Shown here piece after piece: positions 19,701 to 29,878 of a stretch of DNA of 49,945 nucleotides. The translations under genes were made by a program, and so were the position numbers. The DNA is taken from NCBI GenBank assembly GCA_018296165.2, contig JACKQL020000208.1, positions 1 to 49,945 on the forward strand, given 5' to 3'. Source of the DNA: Termitomyces sp. T153. Its lineage: Eukaryota; Basidiomycota; Agaricomycetes; Agaricales; Lyophyllaceae. Numbering within the stretch: the first letter of the stretch is position 1; each line of letters starts with the position of its first letter. A model generated the notes under the pieces. The model had not been told where the DNA came from and made no database searches. It saw only the letters and a program-made list of their open reading frames with translations.

Positions 19701-22263
19701 TGGCTGGAGTGAAAAAGATGTCAGGGTCTGGTCCATAGTCTAGTGCATCTTCAAGACCTAAACTGCCAACTCATTTTCCATAAATTGATAATCACAGTCT
19801 TCTCCATCAATTGTCCACATGGTGCATCCCATCACCTGTTGTTTAGGACAACTGCGAATAAAGTGTCCCTGCTTACTACATAGGATGCATGCACCTTCTT
19901 TCTGTCCTTTCTCCTGAGTTTCCTCTGGTACATTGATCCATGGCCTATCCTAAATCTTGTTTGCACATAGGGCTTCTTGGTTGTCCATGGAGTGTGGAAT
20001 GTTGTTGTAGTTGTTGGGATCAGTGTCCTGGGGTTCCAAGGCCTCCTGAAGGTTGGCAGCATTGAGCTGGGCAGGGGGGTGCTGTCCTGGAGGTCAATTG
20101 GCACTGGAAGGTCCTTGGCCTAGAGGAAAATGGGGCACAGGGTTAATAGAGTTAGTAGGAATTAAGGGTCAAGTGCTGTTGGTTGCTCCATCCTGCCAGT
20201 TGGTGTTGCCAGAGGTGTTCCACAAAGTCCAGGGTGCCATGTTCTTGCTCTGGTCTTTCCAGTAACATTGGTTGACCTGGGTAACAAGTGTTTTGTACCT
20301 GTTGTAGGTGGTTTGCTTGAGTGTGAGGCAGAGGATGTCCTTGATTCATTGAGGCAGGGCACAACAGAGGGTGAAGTGGAGGGCATTGTAGTTCCACCTG
20401 GTTTTGTAGGCTTCCTGCTTGAATCATACAATGAAGGTCATGAAACATTTGTTGTTATGCATCCAGAGGTTGAAGAGGTTTTCCTCCACCTCTGCTATAG
20501 TGTCAAAGATGCTAAACTTACTTGAGAATTTCTGGGTGCAAGCAAGCCAATTGGAGAGCATGGAGTTGTTGGAATCAAACTAGAATAGCATAGTGTAATG
20601 ATCAAAGGCAATCCTCTGCAAATATGATGCAGCAAAGGCTACTTGTAAGCTTTCAAGCTAGAAGGTAATGGGCTTAGCTTGGAACATCATTAGACACTGG
20701 GTTAGAAAGATGCACCACTTCCAGGTATTGCAACCAGTGAAGGGTTCTTGCTTTTCAATGTCAAGTTTTCCTTCCCAAGCTAGTGCATTGTGAGTGTCAT
20801 CCTGGGTGTTTTGGGCTCGGAGCAGGGGTCCAGCATTGTAGTAGTAGTAGTAGTTGTTGTTGTTTCTATTGCCATGCTGGGGGAAGTTGTTCATAGCCAG
20901 GCCCCATCCTCCAAGTGGTCCACCATTGGGAGGTCTGCCACCAGAAGGCTGCCTACATTACCTAGGGGAGGCCCAGGGGCCCATTAATGGAGAGGGGGTC
21001 CTCCAGGGGTGGGGGGTCCAAAGTAATTGGTGTTGGTGGGAGGGTTGGGCATTGGGACAGGTGGGGAGCAAGGGAGATTAGCAGAAAAAGGGGGTTGGGG
21101 TGCCCCAGGGCTTGTGGGCTGACTTAGAGGGGCTGCAATGTTCTGGCAGGGTGGAGGCATGTTGGTACAGGGGGCACAGAGATTAAAATGGGAGGGTCTG
21201 TCTCATGGATGGCCATTGCACAGGGTGGGCTTGTCAGCAGAATTACCAGGCTTGTTGATGTAGGAGAGAGTCTGGTTGTTGTTGTCAATATGTGGGGGCA
21301 GCTGTTGCATATGGGGTTTGGGGATGGTGGGCTGATCCCAGGTATGGAAGGCACTGGGGACAGAGTTGGCCTGGGAGCAAGTGGAGAGGGCCAAAGTGTG
21401 GGTGGCAGGTTGGTCAAACAATCCCCCCATAGAGTTGAGGTTCCTCAAGATGCTGGAGGCTGTGTTGAGTTCTTCCTGCTGGCAGGGAATGAGAGGTGGA
21501 GCTTCACTACGTGTCCCCACAGGTTTCTTGCATTGCACATAGAAGGAGTGGGAGGGGTCCAGAGGGTCTTTGAATGGGCAGGGGTTTGGACTAGTGTGGA
21601 TTTTCTTGACCAATGCATGGAGCTTGTTCTATAAGTTAGCATCAATGCCTAGGGTGCCTTGCATTGTTTCTGGGAGATTTCCTTGCAAATAGCATTTGTG
21701 GAAGTTGAGTCCACCCAAACTTCCAGAGTTGCTGGAGTGTTGGAGTAGCCCAAGTTGATGAGGAGGGTATGAGCATGTCTTGCAAATTCTGCAGGAGAGA
21801 GGTGGAGGAAATGGAGGACTTCATTACACTGTCAGACATAGGCTTTGACCCTTTGCTATCTAGGAAAAGGGGGAATTTGAGTGGAGAATGGCAGATGAGA
21901 AGGAGAATAATTATCTGAGTGCTCCAGAGGGGCTGGAGCTGCAGTGGGAACTGGGTACACATAGTAGTGGGCAGGGGGAAGGTAGACGGGGTTAGAGAGC
22001 ACTGCAGAGTATCCTCTAGGGTAGATGTAGGGGTTGCTGCCATTGGCAAGAAATGCTGGAGAGCAGTGCTAGCCTGGAGGGATTCCATGGCTGATGGAGG
22101 GGGCATAGAATGCCAGGTTGGGGTCAGGAGTCCAGTGGCAGGAGACGTACTGATCCACAGAGGAGCCTAAATAAAATGGGGTGTCTGAGTTTTCAGGGGC
22201 CAGCCAACCATAGATGTTGATTAGATAGCTGGCAGAGTTGTATGCAAGGTTATACACAGACAT
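19701..22263 (-). pseudogene. C2 gag with CCHC zinc knuckle (broken)
   Basis: The ATG at 22,263 starts the same Tyr/Pro-rich N-terminus as C1. The capsid part continues at 22,106-21,642, 21,613-21,203 and on to about 20,100 with frame changes. Near 19,893-19,850 a CCHC knuckle reads CILCSKQGHFIRSC (C-x2-C-x4-H-x4-C). The protease pair follows directly. A (GTA)n/(GTT)n microsatellite at 20,838-20,863 lies inside the region and encodes a short Asn/Tyr run on the minus strand. Confidence 0.7.
20838..20863. repeat. GTA/GTT microsatellite
   Basis: Five GTA units followed by GTT units, inside C2 gag. Confidence 0.8.
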
Positions 22264-22283
22264 TGAAAATGGAGTAAGGGGGA

Positions 22284-22294
22284 GTCTTGATATC
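22284..22294 (-). promoter_or_regulatory. C2 primer-binding site
   Basis: The minus strand reads GATATCAAGAC one base after the LTR end, one base different from AATATCAAGAC in C1 and A. Self-priming type. Confidence 0.65.
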
Positions 22295-22295
22295 A

Positions 22296-23337
22296 TATCA
22301 GGTTCTGCTGACAATGGAGGCTCAGCTATACTGGCAAATCCTTACTAGGCAGATGCAATGTCCTGTGCTTATAACCTAGTGCTTCAGAGTTGGCACAGAG
22401 TGGAGAGACTTGCAAGGAGAAGCTGGGGAGAGTGGTCTGAGCAAGTCTGGAGTGGTCTGGAGAAGTCTAAGACCAAGTATATTAATGTTGGGCTTAGGTG
22501 GGCATCAGGAACAAGTTTGTAAGCACATAAATAGATTGCAGGTTAGACAGAGGCTTTGCTAGTGATGGGAGCAGAGCCAGAGTTTGATGGGTGATCATTT
22601 CAAACTTGATGTGTTCTGGGGCCAAGTAAAGAGCAAGGTCTGGAGCTGTTATAAGAATGTTTGGGGTTTATAGCATGTGTGCGGAGTTTGTACTGACATT
22701 GGAGTTGGAAGAAACTTAGAGAGACAAAAGAAATATAGATAGTCAAGATGAGATGGAGTTGAGGCAAGATGAGACAGAGAAAAGAAATAGATTTGAGACT
22801 AGAAATAGAAACAAAGATAGAACAAAACACAAAACACAAGTAACCAGTTAATGCAAGTAATATCAAGACTAGAGTATGAGGAGCTACTTTACAACTCATA
22901 TACTGACTACTGGATAGATCTAGAGGATGGTGGGCATGGTGGTGGGACTTGACAGGGCTGCACAGTGTTAATGAGTGTTGAGTATGATCAAGGGGCAGGC
23001 TGCAGTGATATTCTAATGGGATCAGCTGGAGACATGAGCTATCCAGGGTCATTATGGTGCTTTGGGGCAGGTCAGAGAACTAGAGTAGGGGGGGTTGGAG
23101 GCATATAATGGGGTCAGGAACAGCAGAGGAGGGTTCTAGGAACTCAAGAGAAGTGTCAATGACTGCAGAGAAGGTGTCCGAGTTGGCCAGTGGATTGTTA
23201 GGGTTTGCCAGAGAAGTGTCAGAGTTACCTGGAGTAGGCGCAGAGAGTTGGAGAAGTTGGGTGGGGTGTTGAGAAGGACTCTGGGGAAATGAGGGGGCTG
23301 GGAGTGATGGTGGAGGTCTGTGGAGTGGGTCATGACA
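22296..23337 (-). repeat. C2 5' LTR
   Basis: The minus strand begins TGTCATGACCCACTCC (23,337) and ends ACCTGATA (22,296, a decayed CCTGACA). The TATA and start region lies around 22,905-22,860 (AATATCAAGACTAGAG on the plus strand). Length 1,042 bp, like C1. Confidence 0.85.
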
Positions 23338-23869
23338 AACACCAGATGATGGGATGTGCCATATGGACCATTGACAGGAAAGACTGCAACTACCAGTTTA
23401 TGGAAAATGAGTCAGCAGTTTAGGTCTCAAAGATGCACTAGACTGCGGACCAGACCCCAACATCTTCTCCACCCTGGCCACACTCCTCTGCACAATGGTA
23501 CTCACCCTGGACAACCTCCCAGCATATGTCTCTTCCCACTCCTCCACCACCCTCCTTCTCTGCACCACCCTCTCCTTCTCTGACAATCCCATCTCCACAC
23601 TGGTCAACAGCAGCACCACAAATAACTTCATTGACAAATCCCTGGCAGTGCTTGCTCCTCAACACCTCCAATGTCTCCCCACTCCAATCCTTCTCAAACT
23701 TTTTAATGGTGACCCAACTTCCACTAGCAATATCACACATTACATGGAAATAACTGTGACCTTTGCCAATGTATGACAACAAGAACTCCAATTACTTGTC
23801 ACAAAACTACACCCCTCTGCCTCTGTCATCCTAAGCTTCTCATGGCTCCACTCCACTAATCCCTGCATT
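23338..23869 (+). pseudogene. Element D: gag-end and protease fragment, C family
   Basis: On the plus strand it starts just after the position of the zinc knuckle, aligned with C2's sequence downstream of its knuckle (GATGGGATG..., TTTATGGAAAATGAGT shared). The protease segment follows with LVNSSTTNNFIDKSLAVL, ILLKLFNGDP, VTKLHPSASVILSFSWLHSTNP. The active site is NSST from GTCAACAGCAGCACC (23,603-23,617). It is cut on the left by C2's LTR and on the right by another LTR at 23,870, exactly after WLHSTNPCI. One stop interrupts the protease. Confidence 0.75.
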
Positions 23870-24145
23870 TGTCATGACCCACTCCCTGGACCCCTGACAC
23901 CATCTCAAGCCTGCTCACTTCCCCAGAGTCCCTCCCCCAATGCCTTGTCAAAACCCCCAACCATTAAACACCCTCTGCAGACACCTCAGGCAACTCCAAT
24001 GCTTTTCTGGCAAACTCCAACAGCCCCCTGGCTAATTCTGACAACCTTCTCTGCAGCTATCAATACTTCTCTTGACTCACCTGAGCCCCTGGAACCCTTC
24101 CCCACCATTCCTGACCCCATTGTGTGTCTCTGGCTCACCACCGAT
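23870..24145 (+). repeat. LTR fragment (A/C family), right-truncated
   Basis: It begins TGTCATGACCCACTCC and follows the first approximately 275 bp of C2's LTR (Ser/Pro-like CCAGAGTCC..., CTCTGCAG, CCTGACCCCATT). The promoter and the rest of the LTR are absent. It lies directly between element D and the 3' end of the NACHT gene, so a deletion joined transposon DNA to the gene's downstream flank. Confidence 0.75.
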
Positions 24146-24216
24146 GTTTTGTATGAGATATGAGTGACTGTCAACCTGTTGCTATCATACTATCAATCTT
24201 ATTGAGTACATTGAAA

Positions 24217-26747
24217 TTAGAACTCTCTTGCCTTGGTAATACATTGAATTACTTGTTGCAGCATAATATGACACTGCTTTGATAATTGAAGTAGATTCAT
24301 AGCCTCCATCCAAAAAAGCACATGAATTTCAAGGAATTTTTCTATTTTGTACAGAATATTCTTGTGCTCTTTTGGTATGGCTTTCATTATGTGTTGTGCC
24401 CAGTGTTGGCATGCATATTGAAGGACACCTGATATTTTCTCCTTGACACAAGTTTGAAGATTTGGTATTTCAGTGTCTTTAAAAAATGATGAAGGTAAAT
24501 TGCAGATGTTAAACTGAAGCTCTCTCTGCATAATATCAAAGCAACACTTAGCAAGTAAAGCATGATGAGAGGCTGCATCACAGGACATATCCTTGATATA
24601 ACTTGAAGAATTGTTAAAATCTGTCAGACATATTTTGGATGATTGTCCTTGAGCAAAGATGAAGTCTGGAAAAGAAGCATGGTACCAAAAGACTTTATCA
24701 TCTTTCACATAAAGAACAGTATGGAGCTTTTTAATGAGATCATCAGCTCGCTCTTCCATATCTTTTACATTTATAGCATTACAGAGTCCTGCTGCAATAG
24801 AAGTAGATATACACTCTTCTGTGCAAAGAATTGTATGTAAAAGCTTTAAGCGAGCTTCAACATGATTCTTTTGAACTTTAACAAATGCTTCAGATAGTAT
24901 TTGATGGTACAAATTATCAATCAGTGTCCTTGGATCAAAAGAATCTGGCACTTCTGACATTTTTGTATCATTCATAGAATCAAGCAACTGTCTCATCAGA
25001 TCTTGTTGCTCTCCTGGGGTCCCTGATGATATGTACCTCACAGCAGTTGAAGCATAGATAAACAGACCATTTGCCTTCCTTCCAAGCGCTTTGAGTTCAA
25101 GCTTATTCTGGAACACAGGCAAGGCATAATGCAAGTATGTTATAATATCTCTATCAGCCTGCTCCTGAGATACATCTTGAAGACGACAAACTGAGTCAGG
25201 TGGAAAGGATGCACATAGCTTGGCAAGTTCAGGATCTGGTCTACTTGTAACAAGAAACTTGAGCCCTTTCAAATGTCCACTTTGAATAGTCATAAGCAGT
25301 TTCTTAAGAAATTCTGCTCCTGCTTTGCCTTCAATTTCATCTAAAGCATCAATGACAATGAGGTATGGTGGTAGGTCTGGAGAATGGTTCTCAACAGACT
25401 TCTGCCAAGGTCCAACTAAGAGGTCATTCATCTGATTTGACAAGGGTTTGTTGACAGAGTCAAATGCACCACTAGCAGCATGTAATGACTCTGCATACAC
25501 ATGAGAATGATGAGCAAGCTGATAAACTAGAGTAGGAATAATATGTTTTTGATATTTTGTCTCCTCAAACTGCCTAGAGCAAAAAAAAGTGGCCTGCAAA
25601 GTCTTCAACACTTCTTTGCCATTGTCAAACTGCTCAGCTACAGAATAGGCAATAGTTGATTTGCCCGAGCCTGCATGACCAGTCAGCCAAAAAACTGGTG
25701 GGCTTGTTAATGCTGAATCTTGAGCCCATTCATAAATTTGTTCAAGAATAGAAACACAAGTTCCTGATAGGCAAGCTCCACGAGACAATGTTGGCACACC
25801 TTCAAGATTGTAATTGTATATAGCCTTGTCAGAATAAGGCCAATTCTTGAGTTGTAGTTTCTAAGAATCAAATTAGTTTATAACAGTTACTTAAAACCAT
25901 GTCAGTCTCATACATCAAGTGATTTTTGCAAATTAAAGATATTCTGATCAATCTTGAGAGCAAACCTAATCTAAAGAAATTTAGTTTTAGCTTTATACTT
26001 CAAACATGCATACAAACAATCACACCTGAAAATCCTTTATCTGCTCATCAATGTATTTGAAAATGCTATTGAGCTGTGACTTGTCCTGCTCATTCTGAAG
26101 AATTTTCTTCCATGTTGCTTTCTTAGATATACCATCAAGTTCACTAAGCTTAGTAGCAAGTCTCCTGCTCAACATCAGTCTTACAATAGTAGGTAAATAT
26201 ATATCACTGAACACACTCAGCAAAGACTTTCATCAGATCCTTTGAGTCAGTATCATTGGTCTTGGCTAGCTCATGTTCCATAGCACTGAGGCGTTCTTGA
26301 GTTCTTACTATCTGAGTTTTTAACTCATCATTGTTGTCAGAAACAGCCTGGAATCGAGTTCAGCTGATGCATCATATAATATGAGAAAAAAACATACATC
26401 GTAAAGCTCAACAAGAGTATTAACAATACCAACAGGAACCTGGAATGGTGTTCCAGCCAATGAATCCTCAGCCTTCTTGAGCAAGAGCTCGACACCATTC
26501 CAAGCTAGTTGAAGTCCATCTTTCATCACGGTGCCTGAGCTATGAATTAGACAAAGGGCTAAGATGACCGATGCCCATTGTGCTTACCTGTATCCATAGA
26601 AGCTAGCACAGATGAAAAAGCCGGTCAATTGTGAGAGATGTGTTCGAAGGATTGACCCGAGCGCTTACGAGCAGGTGGTGAATCACGACGTTTTGAAAAC
26701 ACTGATTTGAGCCATCGAAACACTGATTTGAGGCCTTGGATGAGCAT
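24217..26747 (-). CDS. NACHT-type STAND NTPase (NLR-like), six exons, no repeat domain
   Basis: My model is complement(join(24217..25860, 26026..26164, 26217..26347, 26398..26534, 26588..26602, 26669..26747)): 714 aa, frame kept through all joins. Introns start GTAAGC, GTAAGC, GTATGT, GTGTGT and GTGTGA; exon 2 is only 15 nt. Residues 1-40 are basic. Residues 40-165 are helical (AWNGVELLLKKAE, QERLSAMEHELA), as in fungal STAND N-terminal domains. The NACHT core has Walker A GHAGSGKST at 228-236, Walker B LIVIDALDE at 334-342 and sensor KFLVTSRPDP at about 368-376. A helical region follows, to HVLFWMEAMNLLQLSKQ near the end. Such proteins are nucleotide-dependent signalling switches in fungal non-self recognition. 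Family members usually continue into WD40, ankyrin or TPR repeats, which are absent here; transposon DNA starts about 70 bp downstream. Domain call firm; the exact 5' exons are inferred. Confidence 0.85.
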
Positions 26748-29700
26748 TTGCCTCTTCGAGGAGGGCTTGTCTTTCTGGTCTGCGGGCATGTTACAGCGGC
26801 GATAGGGCTATACAATGCGAACAAGATGGACAATAGCGATAGAGAGAGTGCCACGAGTACAGCTGTCATCTTGTCGCGACGAGACCGGTGTGGCCATGTT
26901 TTGCCTAGTTCCAAATATGGGCAAGCAAGTCCCAGGTTCAACCACAGCACTTCCACGTGTTCCAACGATCCTTCTCACCATCTATTTTAGCCTGAAAATA
27001 CTCCCACCGTAATGCGCGCGGGCCGGATCGTTCCATGCCGTCGCGTCTCTGCCAACCAGTCATCTTTGTCTCTTTTGTGCCAACTGACTCCGAGAAAACT
27101 CACAGCCTCGCCTTGTAGTCTCTTCTGCGCTCACATCTCTCCTCGCACTTGTCTACTATTGTCATCCAATGAAGGCCTTGTCGCGGCGAGCGGAATCTCT
27201 TACTTTTCATTTGCGAGAGGCCCATCAATGACTTATTCGCAAACAGCAGCCGTGCGCCAGACAATATCTCGAACGTTGCAATGCCATCACTCGGCATTCC
27301 CTTTGAACGTCCCAAGTTGGTCCACGTTGACCTGTTATCTTCACCCTTGCTGCCGCTAGCTGTACAAGCCTCCTGTCGTGCTCGTCTGCGCCCATCCCGT
27401 CGATCAATTCTTCGGCACTCGGTGAAGCCGATTGCTGTACATGCGAGGACGATGATTCCGGTTGAAGTTCGTCTCTTCGATCGGTAGAGCAACCGCAGCT
27501 GTGAAGGAGGATTGCGATAACTTGACGTTATAACCTCTTTTCAGGTCGTCTTTGATGACACAAGTTTACACAAGAGCAACGGCAGGTACTCACCTTGTCA
27601 TTTATGCTGTCGGCGTAGGACGAACGGGGTGTTCTTCCGCGACCTCAAAACCCTAGCAACAGTCGTAATGGGAGTAGAAGATGCTGAATTCTGGCCCACG
27701 GGAGTCAAGATGACTTGTTGTATAGACCAACCACGGAAGGTTTGGTCTCACGTCTGGAAGAACGGCTGCGTGACCGAATCCTCCATGAATGGCGGCCGCA
27801 CCACGACCAGGTCTCTACGGCCAACTTTCATGCACACTCCTCTTTCACCGTAATCTCGCGCGCCCTAATCACCCCTTGACACGAACCATCATCCAAGTCG
27901 TACTTTGGACACGTTTTTGCTCGGTAGGAAGGGGAGCTTGATGTTCCCAGAGGTAAGATTGAGAGTTTACTAGAGTGTGTTGTGTGGCTGCGCTGACACG
28001 AGGGAAAACACAACAAATGATTAGAAGAAGTACGCGGTCGATTTTATCGCTTGTCAGTAGAAGAAAACTGCAAAATGCTTAGAACGAGTGTGTTTTGTTT
28101 GTCTGTCTACCGGATGATAATACATCTGACGCGTCCACCTAATAGAATGGACCACCGTCTTTGTCGACGTCTCACTTAAAATCAAAATTGAAGCAGCTCC
28201 AAAGACTTGGGAGTGGAAGAAGAGCGGTATAGCGTGTTCCTGGATGTCGAAGAACGGAATGCAGGATTCAAATCAGATAGATTCTGCATGCAGAAGGAAC
28301 CGAAAAAGCGGATAATGGATACAAGGTGCAAACGAGGAAAAAGAGTGTTTCCGTGCAGATGATGTGTCGAGTAAGATTGACAGAGGTGGAGATAGGAAGC
28401 CTACTCTCGTCTCTTTTTCCCGAACAATCCATGACACTTCTTTCTTCTCAGCTCTCTCACTTCCGTTATCTTAGTGTTATTATGACCAACAATGATGATG
28501 AAAGCCGTCGAAAAATCCATTTCTCTTCCACTTTTCATCCAGCCGAATTAACCTTAGCTACGAAGCTGTTGGCTCCCCTCGGACCCCTGCTATGCCTACA
28601 CACCAGTTGCGATATTCAAGCTACTCAGACACACCTCCCTCAACTTCCCCCGCCAGCTACATGCCTTGTTCTCGATATTTGCAAATGAGATGACGGTCTG
28701 CGGCCTAGTGTCTCGCTCAACTATGTGTTTCTGCGCTGATTGCTCTCGAATACAATTGAATGAAGAAAGGGAGTTCAGGTGAAATATCCTGCATTGTTTG
28801 ATGGATAGAAGTACGTAGCTTCGCTTCATCTCTTTTTCGAGGCAAATGTTATGCTTTCTGCATAGTTTCCTTGCCGTGTCGAATGCACAAGATGAACTGT
28901 GAAAAATAACTTTGAGTGGATTGAGGCGAGCCGACTGAAGCGGTATCAGTCCGCTGAGAATTATGATTTCACTGCTGGAAAAACTCGTACGAGCCTCAAT
29001 TATCTACATCTGTACAACCTCATCCTTTATTTACCGCTCATCCCTCTTCCACCAATGCACCTCATCTACCCTTGATGAATGCGGTGGTAAAACATGGTGA
29101 ACAGAAAAGCCGGAGAAAACGAGAACGTGCACTTACCACACACACACCTCTGCCACCCTTTACTTCAATCTGTCACTGAACCAGCATTGATGGCACGTTG
29201 GCTGGGGTTTACGGTGTGAAAATGGAACAGACGCTGGTCATGATTAGCGCTTTACCTCGTAGAATCTCTTCCAGACGGCATACTGAATTTTTGACCGAAA
29301 CTGAAACTTAAAAAGGACCACGAGCGAATGTCAAGAGGTATAGATCCCAAATGTACAATACCTTGTCACCACTGACTTTTTCCCAATAACCATTGCGACC
29401 TCTCTCTGTCCGGCGCAGCACCACAATGAAAAGCTCGGGAAGGATCAAGATCATCTATTAGCATATAGCTCATCACATACCGGGTCGATGTTGATGACGA
29501 TAGCTCCTAATCAAATCGAGTTCAAAATAAATTTGCACAAGATCAATGCGGCAGCCTGAGAGCGAAGGACAATTGCTCAAGAGAGTGTTTCCTAAGGAGA
29601 AAGGCTCCAGACAATAGAAGACTGCTTCCCCCAGGATCGAAACGTCTCAAAGAAATGATATAACATGACTCTTTTTTTCCCACTGGTTCAAATTCCAGTG

Positions 29701-29878
29701 CCAGCAGTGGCCAAGCCTTGTTGAGGGCTGAAAGCTTGGCTCACAGTCCTGATAATCCCGAGCTTTTGACCCAAGCTGAGCCCTTTCAAGTTGCTGGTAC
29801 TAGTATCAATGTTTGGATGCCTATGGTAGACACTAAGAGACATACAAAACTTGAAATAGACTACATAATGTGATACTA
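26748..29878. other. Host intergenic DNA, no recognised gene
   Basis: CpG content is normal here. Open frames up to 130 codons (27,100-27,492 minus; 27,012-27,359 plus; 28,326-28,688 plus) show no domain and no convincing intron structure. The part next to 26,747 should hold the NACHT promoter; I see no TATA box. A short (CA)n tract lies near 29,138. A small uncharacterised gene or non-coding RNA cannot be excluded. Confidence 0.4.

Larger units (their letters stand above)
17134..23337 (-). mobile_element. Element C2: 3'-truncated Ty3/gypsy retrotransposon
   Basis: Minus-strand order: 5' LTR (22,296-23,337), PBS (22,284-22,294), gag from 22,263, CCHC knuckle near 19,870, two protease-like domains, RT and the first half of RNase H, ending at about 17,134. 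Integrase and 3' LTR are gone. There it meets C1 tail to tail. The left flank of its LTR (23,338 onward) is element D's gag-protease, so C2 inserted into D. Frames are broken and CpG depleted. Confidence 0.85.

Noticed and set aside
27100..27492. 130-codon minus-strand frame in the host island
   Set aside because: No recognisable domain, and open frames of this length also occur on the opposite strand in this GC-normal region.
29684..29700. ACTGGTTCAAATTCCAGT, resembling a tRNA T-arm / B box
   Set aside because: The loop is 8 rather than 7 bases and no D-arm, anticodon arm or acceptor pairing is found upstream.
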